From Mactra quadrangularis (taxonomy: Eukaryota > Mollusca > Bivalvia > Venerida > Mactridae): a stretch of DNA of 64,000 nucleotides. A program made the translations under genes and the position numbers. This document shows, one piece after another, positions 59,801-64,000 of the stretch. Position 1 is the first letter of the stretch. Every line of letters begins with the position of its first letter. The DNA is taken from contig CM046304.1 in the NCBI GenBank assembly GCA_025267735.1, forward strand, positions 23,563,381 to 23,627,380. Reading direction: 5' to 3'. A model generated the notes under the pieces. That model saw only the letters and a list, made by a program, of their open reading frames with translations, searched no databases and was not told the DNA's origin.

Positions 59801-62800
59801 CATACAAATGCTGAATATCACAGTATGTAAAATGCCATATGTCATGCACATCAATACAGTGGATTCTTTAAGTTTAACAAAACTATTTTTATCCCAGCCA
59901 GCTCACCTAACCTAGTTTTCCTAGACCCTTGTCTATAACTACTACTTAACTACCCTCATACAAAGCTGTCAACTTCTCTGTATACCCCTTATAATTGAAG
60001 TAAATTATTGTCAAATTTTCATGGAAGTGTATGACTTCTTGGAGTAGGATTTGATTTAGCAACCCCATCAGGACATTAGATTCGATATCCTGGGACAGGT
60101 CTAAGGGTTGGTGTGGTGAAATATTCTGCCAGTATTAAAGAATACAGGTTAAATGGATAAAAACAAGAATCAAGTAAATTTAGTGTTTTTGTGATAAATT
60201 ATTATGCCTTATAATCAATTAAAGTGTTTTAACATAATGATTAAAGTATATTCTATGTATCATTTCAGCTATCAAGTCATATAGATAAAGATTGTTTAAA
60301 AACCACAACAAAATGTCAATACCATGCTTTAGGATGTGATTTTGAGGTTAGTGTTTGTAGAGATTTTATATAACAGGGATTTGCAACCACATATACCGCG
60401 GGTAGATTTACATCAAATTTCACTGTCGTGGCTATAATTTCGGCTCATACCGATAACAAGTACATGTATTATAAGTTTAAATAAAGATATTCACATTGAA
60501 ATTTTGTACCAGTACCATTAAAATTAACATAAAGGTTAGGAAAAATGTGTTTCTAGATGATTTTGAGGTAAATTACGCTCACAGACTGTTTCACAAAATT
60601 ATGCATTTAAATCAAGTTTTTAAATTCTGGAATAGTTTGTACAGCCAGTTATAGACAGTGACGACCGTGAATATTCAAAATAGCACTTCGTTGCAAATCC
60701 CTGGTATTTGTAACCATGGTTACCATTTTGATATAAAACAATCACTTATACTTACATGGGTCTGTTACTGTCTTCTGCTTCTTAAATAATTATTATTAAG
60801 TAGTTCAATAATTTATATATTGTAGCATTTTTAAACTTTAAATCATCATAACCACACAAATTTGTATAGTGTAATGTTGTATTTTGGCCAGTGGCCTTAA
60901 TTTTCATGAATAATTATTATGAATTAGATCAGTAATTTCATATTTTATCCAACTCTATTACTTTATGCCAACATAACCACACAATTTTGTATTGTTGTAT
61001 TTTGGGCCAATGGCCTTGATTTTCTTGAATGAAATTTGCCTTGTCTTGTCTTAGTCTACATATTTATCAGAAATCAATTTATTATATTTATTTTATTATA
61101 CAGACTCTGTGGGAAAATTCATCCAGAAAGTCATAAATTATGCACAATATAACCTTTTTGTTGTTGGGTTTAACGCCATAGAAACACATTGTATGACATG
61201 ACCAAGCTCCACGAAAGTATGCCCCGCCTGGGAATTGAACCTACAACCCCTCGATCAGTAAACTTGTGCGTTACTGACTGAGCTAGCTGGGCGGATCAAT
61301 ACAAACTTTATGTGTTGGTAAGCCTTAAAACCCAAACAATAAATCATCTCATAAATATGCATGACAAAGAATCATTTCATGAATATATATGAGGTAAATG
61401 ACAGAAGTTTCTATCAATGAATTCATGATATATAATTTGAATATTCTACCATAAAAATGATGTCTATATATGTTACTTTGTATCTTTTCCTCTACAATAG
61501 TTCAAGTTTGCTCAAGTATTTCTTTGTATGTTAGATTTCCTTATTTTGAAGACTTGATTTATTTGTTTCCATTTGAAATTTACAGGATGAGAGAGGAAAG
61601 ATGGAGGACCATGAAAATGTGCAGTTGATGTATCATATGTCCCTTATAAATAGAGGCGTTATATCAATCTGTGCAGCCCTTAGAATTGATCCCAAAAACC
61701 AGCAGCAATATCCTGTACAAAGCCAGACATCTATTGGTCCTCATTCTATGGAAGGAGCTTCAAGGTCCGAAACTACGAGTTTCCCTCCAAATGTTATGAA
61801 TCCAAAAGATAGTATGAACCTTCTTCAGCAAATTTTCCATAGAATTAATGTAGTGCCAAGAGTGGTGGATGATTCTAGTAGCAGTGAGAGGATTTCTCCA
61901 GCCGAGGGTGTAATTGATATCAGTGATGGGTATAACACTTTATTTTCACAATCAGGAAGTGGTCTGTTACAATCCATGCCGCCGACCTCTCAGTCGGGAC
62001 CGGCTATTGTACTACAAAATGTTGCAGAGGATCAGGAGCAGACGCAGAGTGAACAAGTCAATACAGACCAGACACAAACACAGAAAGTCAGTTATTTCTT
62101 TGAGCCATCAAATCGGGAAGATAATGAAATGCCGCATATATCGGTGCCTGCGAATGAACTCCGATCAATGAAATGTCAAAATGATCTACAAGATGAGAGT
62201 CTTGCACGGCATGATCAAAGTTTATGTGATTTAAAACATCAGAATGATAACCAAGATAAATTAATTCGGGAATTACGAGTGAAAGTGAGAACACTTGAAA
62301 ATGCAATGCAAGACTTCGAAGGTCGTTGCGGTAATGGTGTGTATCTATGGAAAATTAAAGATTATTTCAGGCTCAGACGTGAAGCAGAGCGAGGGGAGAT
62401 AACTGCTGTTCATAGCAACTCATTTTATTCATGTTACTATGGATACAAATTATGTATCCGTGTAAATTTAAACGGCGTGGACTCGGCGCGGGGTACACAT
62501 TTGTCTTTATTCATCCATTTTATGCAGGGAGAATATGACGATTTATTGGAGTGGCCATTTAACGGAAGAATTGTGTTAACAGTTATTGATCAAAATCCAA
62601 TTTGTGAACAAAGAAATGATATATCCGAAACTCTTCTATCCAAATCCAATTTGGCTGCGTTCCAAAGACCTACCAGTGCTAGAAATCACAAAGGATTTGG
62701 TTACATGGAATTTTTACCTTTAAACGTAATTGACGGGTCAACCTACGTGAAAAATGACACGCTAATAATTAAAGCTACTGTAATTCCTTCAACTGCCTAG
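44528..62800 (+). CDS. TRAF6: TRAF6-like E3 ubiquitin ligase, seven exons, 715 aa
   Basis: Joined exons 44528-44828, 46039-46201, 48310-48466, 49376-49537, 59169-59240, 60269-60346 and 61586-62800 give 715 residues. Seen: RING 126-164 with C126, C129, C141, H143, C146, C149, C161, D164 (the C3HC3D form typical of TRAF6); TRAF zinc fingers C190/C197/H209/C213, C220/C224/H236/C241, C248/C251/H263/C267, C274/C277/H289/C294 and C301/C308/H320; Q/S/T-rich linker about 340-500; coiled coil about 503-553; MATH domain about 564-711 with CMR-like CIR (R603), MQGEYD, WPF, AFQRPT and KGFGY blocks. All junctions are GT-AG and keep frame. Family knowledge: cytosolic E3 acting with Ubc13-Uev1 to build K63 chains in Toll/IL-1R-MyD88-IRAK signalling. 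The MATH match is clearly closer to TRAF6 than to TRAF1/2/3/5. It is longer than vertebrate TRAF6 (about 520 aa), mostly because of the N-terminal tail and the linker. The start is the first ATG after an in-frame TGA at 44516-44518. Confidence 0.95.
44841..45524. mobile_element. hAT-like MITE in TRAF6 intron 1, 8-bp target duplication
   Basis: The element is 44849-45516 (TAGGACTGGGAAAATG to TTCGTTCCCAGCCCTA) with exact 8-bp duplication GTTACCAG at 44841-44848 and 45517-45524. It starts only 20 bp after the donor. A TATACCCCCGC MITE is nested in it at 45157-45388 and the arms hold many AATATTC motifs. Confidence 0.9.
45157..45420. mobile_element. MITE family TATACCCCCGC, copy 2 (nested)
   Basis: Core 45157-45388, followed by the same GTGAGCATTAGCTCACAG extension as copy 1. 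Nested in the hAT-like element at 44849-45516, so it is younger than that insertion or arrived with it. Confidence 0.88.
45551..45842 (-). mobile_element. Mariner transposase relic in TRAF6 intron 1
   Basis: Minus-strand reading contains [20 protein letters not shown] then KVKEQG, matching the PPYSPDLAPxDYxLFPxLK block of mariner-type transposases; the Asp in NYD is the third catalytic acid. The end GGGCCGTCCAGAGATGAACG, then CGAG, looks like a mariner terminal repeat. The N-terminal two thirds and the other end are missing, so it is dead. Confidence 0.75.
46039..46201 (+). CDS. TRAF6: TRAF6 coding exon 2 (first part of RING)
   Basis: Acceptor AG is at 46037-46038 and donor GTAATT starts at 46202. 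Encodes residues 101-154 plus two bases of codon 155. It holds the GWDLEF segment before the RING and RING ligands C126, C129, C141, H143, C146 and C149. By alignment to human TRAF6 the E2-contact and dimer residues D57, I72, L74 and R88 correspond to D114, I128, L130 and R144, all conserved. Confidence 0.95.
46224..47288. mobile_element. GCTYGACTT element with internal tandem repeats, copy 2 (intron 2)
   Basis: Starts 22 bp after the exon 2 donor with TTAGCTCGACTTTACG, TAGAGCTCTCCTACTC and a GTCGGC/GTCCGC hexamer run at 46273-46300. Five or six ~150-180-bp units follow, each with CTTCAAACTTTAAATATATG, TATCAACCACATCTCATGTG and CAGAATTATCTCCCCTTGAA. It ends TAAGTCGAGCATGCTGTCTC then CTGACAGCTCTTGTTA. 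Relative of 40735-41357. Confidence 0.85.
47370..47730 (+). mobile_element. SINE, family 1, in TRAF6 intron 2, split by a hairpin
   Basis: Body blocks TGGAATAATTTCTACAGCCA, GTAGAGCAGTTTTCAGTCAC and CCGGGAAGGGTGAGTAGGTT, then the 74-bp hairpin, then the repeated AGTAGGTTGACTCGATGCAG and tail TGCTACTGCGTTAACCCACC. Confidence 0.8.
47591..47680. mobile_element. 74-bp hairpin MITE with 8-bp target duplication
   Basis: The element 47599-47672 begins CACAGGCGATCTTCGTCTGT and ends with the near-perfect complement ACGAAGATTGCCTGTG (about 30-bp arms, two mismatches), flanked by AGTAGGTT at 47591-47598 and 47673-47680. It is inside a SINE whose consensus has a single AGTAGGTTGACT. Confidence 0.9.
47806..48092 (+). 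mobile_element. SINE, family 2, in TRAF6 intron 2
   Basis: The B box GGGTTCGAATCCCACCC is intact; then GGGGAGGTTATACCCTTTCA, GGTAGGTGAGTACTGGTTAT, GACAAGGGTCCAGAAAAGCT and tail TTGACACGGCATTAAATC followed by AAATAAATAAATAAA. The A-box half is worn. Confidence 0.85.
48310..48466 (+). CDS. TRAF6: TRAF6 coding exon 3 (end of RING, zinc finger 1)
   Basis: Acceptor AG at 48308-48309, donor GTAAGT from 48467 (phase 0). Joining with exon 2 restores R155 and completes the RING with C161 and D164; the aspartate as last ligand is the TRAF6 signature. Zinc finger 1 starts at C190/C197. The [12 protein letters not shown] segment corresponds to the stretch of human TRAF6 that contains the autoubiquitination lysine K124, which is arginine here (R180); F174 matches human F118. 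Confidence 0.95.
49020..49204 (-). mobile_element. tRNA-derived SINE of another type, in TRAF6 intron 3
   Basis: The minus strand has GTAGTGCAGTGGTAGGATGC (A box), CTGGGTTCGAATCCCACTAG (B box) and then TTGAGCAAGAAATTTACCTG and CACCCAGGTGTAAATGGGTA, a central block that I associate with a SINE core domain widespread in marine animals. Family assignment is from memory and uncertain. Confidence 0.7.
49376..49537 (+). CDS. TRAF6: TRAF6 coding exon 4 (zinc fingers 1-3)
   Basis: Acceptor AG at 49374-49375, donor GTAAAT from 49538, exactly 54 codons (208-261), phase 0 at both ends. It supplies H209 and C213 of finger 1, all of finger 2 (C220, C224, H236, C241) and C248/C251 of finger 3. Exon borders fall at the same point of each finger, so the fingers behave as repeated modules. 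Confidence 0.93.
51161..51235. mobile_element. Foldback MITE (CTTAGTGCAAAACGG), copy 2
   Basis: TGTGGGCTTAGGAATAAACG pairs with CCATTTTGCACTAAGCTCGC around AACTCAATTTAAAAAAGAGT. Confidence 0.7.
52518..52806 (+). mobile_element. SINE, family 2, in TRAF6 intron 4
   Basis: GCGTCAGTGGTGCAGTTTGA (A box region), GGGTTCAAATCACATCCGGG (B box, mutated), then the family body and tail TTGACATGGCGTTAAACCCA with GTGAAAATAG. Confidence 0.85.
53399..53505 (+). mobile_element. Partial SINE, family 1
   Basis: GCCTTTCCAGGAACGGTGTG, GTTGACTGAACGTTGTGATA and the tail GTTAAACCAAACAAAAAAAC. Confidence 0.65.
53952..54357. mobile_element. hAT-like MITE, family CAGGGCTYRAATTTA, copy 3
   Basis: The element is about 53960-54348, from CAGGGCTCGAATTTAAC to TTAAATTCAAGCCCT, with the same ACTCGC/GCGAGT inner arms as copies 1 and 2. 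Flanks share only TGGATG cleanly, so the target duplication has decayed or is offset. Confidence 0.82.
54786..55019 (+). mobile_element. tRNA-derived SINE, family 2 relative with a different head
   Basis: The head GGCTGTGGCGTAGTGGTTAG and GCAGGTTCGAGCCCAGTCGC has good A and B boxes, but no matching acceptor stem. The body (CTTGTGGTATGGTAAGTTAG, GTGTCCAGGAAACC) and the tail TGTTGAATACGATGTTAAAA resemble family 2. Confidence 0.75.
55750..55908. mobile_element. TIR MITE (ATTCAACTGTCAGTG), copy 3, best preserved
   Basis: The left end ATTGTTAAATTTTATTCAAC, TGTCAGTGGCACATGCATGA and CTGATTTAAATA are mirrored by the right end TATTTAAATCAGCCGAGTTA, ACACCACTGACAGTTGAATA and AAATTTAGCAATAC. Confidence 0.85.
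57871..58341. mobile_element. TIR-40 MITE carrying a nested TATACCCCCGC MITE
   Basis: The ends are TTTTTTCTCAACTGTCAAAG, CTTGAATAATTTCACGGTGA and their complement CACCGTGAAATTATTCATG, TTTTGACAGTTGAGAAAAAA. The inner sequence matches the copy at 58843-59074, except for the extra 57944-58182. Confidence 0.9.
57944..58182. mobile_element. MITE family TATACCCCCGC, copy 3 (nested)
   Basis: Runs TATACCCCCGC to GGGGGTATCACTAG. The empty counterpart at 58843-59074 reads GGCTTAATTTTTATTA, which shows the borders of the insertion. Lacks the GTGAGCATTAGCTCACAG extension of copies 1 and 2. Confidence 0.9.
58483..58612. mobile_element. TIR-40 MITE, short internally deleted copy
   Basis: Both 40-bp ends are intact around only about 50 bp of unrelated or residual centre. 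Confidence 0.88.
58843..59074. mobile_element. TIR-40 MITE, copy without nested insertion
   Basis: Same inner sequence as 57871-58341 (TTGTTTTTGTACTAGCGGCT, CTTACGTCATAAGAAG, TACTCAATCATAATACACAC), ends intact. It lies about 95 bp before TRAF6 exon 5. Confidence 0.9.
59169..59240 (+). CDS. TRAF6: TRAF6 coding exon 5 (zinc fingers 3-4)
   Basis: A 72-bp exon, 24 codons (262-285), with acceptor AG at 59167-59168 and donor GTAAAT from 59241, phase 0. It closes finger 3 with H263 and C267 and opens finger 4 with C274 and C277. It follows a 9.6-kb intron and is easy to miss by gene finders because of its size. Confidence 0.92.
59285..59749. mobile_element. hAT-like MITE in TRAF6 intron 5
   Basis: The element is 59293-59741 (449 bp), TAGGGCTGTCATGATAT to ATATCTTGACAGCCCTA, flanked by GTAGAGTG and GAAGAGTG (7 of 8 match). 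The inner part has TATATTGCAATATG motifs. Confidence 0.82.
59890..60125 (-). mobile_element. SINE, family 2, worn, in TRAF6 intron 5
   Basis: The complement of the family body: CACCTAACCTAGTTTTCCTA, GACCCTTGTCTATAACTACT, TTGTCAAATTTTCATGGAAG. Head and tail are both degraded. Confidence 0.7.
60269..60346 (+). CDS. TRAF6: TRAF6 coding exon 6 (zinc fingers 4-5)
   Basis: A 78-bp exon, 26 codons (286-311), acceptor AG at 60267-60268, donor GTTAGT from 60347 (weaker than the others), phase 0. It supplies H289 and C294 of finger 4 and C301/C308 of finger 5; H320 in the next exon continues finger 5. Confidence 0.92.
60374..60703. mobile_element. hAT-like MITE (CAGGGATTTGCAAC) in TRAF6 intron 6
   Basis: CAGGGATTTGCAACCACATA at the left and GTTGCAAATCCCTG at the right form 14-bp perfect inverted ends of a 330-bp element. 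No clean target duplication. It starts 27 bp after the exon 6 donor. Confidence 0.75.
61151..61300 (-). mobile_element. SINE, family 1, with intact head and deleted body
   Basis: The minus strand has CCCAGCTAGCTCAGTCAGTA (A box) and GTAGGTTCAATTCCCAGGCG (B box), then GCTTGGTCATG joined directly to the tail GTTTCTATGGCGTTAAACCC. About 150 bp of the family body is missing. Confidence 0.8.
61586..62800 (+). CDS. TRAF6: TRAF6 last exon (linker, coiled coil, MATH domain)
   Basis: Acceptor AG at 61584-61585; TAG stop at 62798-62800. Encodes residues 312-715. After H320 comes a helical stretch, then about 160 residues of low-complexity sequence rich in Q, S, T, N and E, then a heptad-like helix (about 503-553) and the MATH beta-sandwich (564-711). 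Residues that contact the P-x-E-x-x-aromatic/acidic receptor peptide in human TRAF6 (R392, F471, Y473) match R603, F682 and Y684, so peptide recognition should be kept. Confidence 0.96.
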   Translation, partial: DERGKMEDHENVQLMYHMSLINRGVISICAALRIDPKNQQQYPVQSQTSIGPHSMEGASRSETTSFPPNVMNPKDSMNLLQQIFHRINVVPRVVDDSSSSERISPAEGVIDISDGYNTLFSQSGSGLLQSMPPTSQSGPAIVLQNVAEDQEQTQSEQVNTDQTQTQKVSYFFEPSNREDNEMPHISVPANELRSMKCQNDLQDESLARHDQSLCDLKHQNDNQDKLIRELRVKVRTLENAMQDFEGRCGNGVYLWKIKDYFRLRREAERGEITAVHSNSFYSCYYGYKLCIRVNLNGVDSARGTHLSLFIHFMQGEYDDLLEWPFNGRIVLTVIDQNPICEQRNDISETLLSKSNLAAFQRPTSARNHKGFGYMEFLPLNVIDGSTYVKNDTLIIKATVIPSTA

Positions 62801-63720
62801 AATATGTGTTCTGTTATCTAGAATTTAGCTTTGGGTGAATTGTTTGCATGACATAAATAGATTTATACTGTTGGTTTTAGCACATTAATTGCTTGGACGT
62901 CATTTATTTGTTTTTGAAATTGGGCTGCACATCAACATTTTGTCCCTTTTAGCTTTTGCTTTTTTAACTTTTGGAGTATTTTGCCATGGGATATATATTC
63001 ATAACATAGACTCATAACTTGATTTATTTCTCAATTTTTTCTTCTTTTGCATAATTATAGTATACTACACAGGTACTTTTATGTAACTTTTTCAAAAATC
63101 AAATATAACTTTCAGTCATGTTTTAGGTTTATGATTAAATGAGATGTTATTCAATGAAAATATTTGGTTAAAATATAAAAATCTTATATTTTCTTTGTAG
63201 TGAATAACACCCACTGTTTAATAACTACATACTTTGTAACAGTTCAGTTGACTATATCCACAGGACTATAAAAATTGTGACTTAAAAAATAATAATGGTA
63301 TACTGGAAATCCAATGAAAGGGGGTATTTAATTGACAATATCGCAGATTTGTAATATACGTTAAGAAGTTAGGCATCATGAGCATTATCTTAGTACCGGT
63401 GGATTAAAACGGACATTTTCTTTTTTTTTTTAAATAACATCAACAGACAATATTCAAAACCAAAATATTTTTTTTTTACTTGCACTTGTTTAGGTACTTA
63501 CAACAAAATTTTACATATTGTGGGTTTAGTGCAAAATGGTCGTAACTCAATATAAGAAAAGAGTGAGTTACATCCGTTTTGTGCAATATTACTGAAAACC
63601 ACATGACTCAAAATAATCCCTTGTTCTCAGTATCATATGTGGTACCTTTTAACAGTAGAATTACATTAGTACCTGAGGGAAAACCCATATTTTTGAATTC
63701 TAAATAAAATCTTATACATG
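62801..63720 (+). other. TRAF6: TRAF6 3' UTR (end not fixed)
   Basis: AT-rich with no further ORF. The clearest canonical poly(A) signal I see is AATAAA at 63703-63708, which would give a UTR of about 0.9 kb. Several AUUUA-type pentamers occur, which in metazoan mRNAs can mark unstable transcripts. A small foldback repeat lies inside at 63519-63588. Confidence 0.45.
63519..63590. mobile_element. Foldback MITE (CTTAGTGCAAAACGG), copy 3, in 3' UTR
   Basis: GTGGGTTTAGTGCAAAATGG and GAGTTACATCCGTTTTGTGC are opposed arms around AACTCAATATAAGAAAAGAG. Confidence 0.65.
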
Positions 63721-64000
63721 TATAACTGAAGTAACATATACTTATATATGCTTTAGTCAACTGATAATATATTTATTTAATTAATTATGCCACATTATCT
63801 TAATTATGATAGATAAATGAAATCCAATTGCTTTATGTTTGTATTTTATTTTGGTAACTGGTTTGGTTGAATGTTTTTGTTTTAATTTTGTGATATGCAC
63901 TTTTGCTTTTAAGCCTGAATGAGACAAATTTATTAGAATTTGAACGCAGTAAAATTATTATATTCAGTTTGCTTATCACTTTTGTCTGAAAATTTTAAAT

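Overview
This window looks like animal nuclear DNA, most likely from a bivalve mollusc. It is AT-rich, has long introns with GT-AG borders, and is packed with tRNA-derived SINEs and short inverted-repeat transposons. The only gene I can support fully encodes a lophotrochozoan-type TRAF6. The species call is inference; the intron-exon structure and the repeats are read directly.

Layout. 1-1190 is the right end of a ~46-bp minisatellite. 1.2-30 kb holds no gene I can support. It contains a doubtful two-frame coding block on the minus strand (1771-2131), several inverted-repeat transposon families, an 80-bp tandem array at 6.3 kb, a ~0.6-0.86-kb TIR element in three copies (9.0, 11.8 and 16.2 kb), small foldback hairpins, a LINE relic at 21.1-21.9 kb, SINEs, and the most unusual structure of the window at 27,962-30,156. 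That structure is a ~2.2-kb interval bounded by perfect 27-bp inverted repeats. It carries a 15-bp motif about eleven times, always pointing away from a central palindrome that sits almost exactly at the midpoint. 30.3-30.6 kb is a possible promoter and untranslated first exon. 30.6-44.4 kb is again repeats and may be the first intron of the gene.

44,460-62,800 (+ strand) is the TRAF6 gene: seven exons visible here, the first with 5' UTR plus the start codon, encoding 715 residues. The order is an N-terminal tail, a C3HC3D RING, five TRAF-type zinc fingers, a long Q/S/T-rich linker, a coiled coil and a C-terminal MATH (TRAF-C) domain. Every splice junction keeps frame. In animals TRAF6 is the RING E3 ligase that works with Ubc13-Uev1 to make K63-linked ubiquitin chains downstream of Toll/IL-1 receptor, MyD88 and IRAK, leading to TAK1 and NF-kB. 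The introns are heavily invaded: a hAT-like element begins 20 bp past the first donor and carries another nested element, a mariner relic lies next to it, and introns 2, 4, 5 and 6 carry further elements.

Several insertions can be read exactly, from 8-bp target duplications or from an empty paralogous site, so their relative order of arrival can be worked out. No RNA gene, CRISPR array, virus-like gene or toxin gene was recognised.
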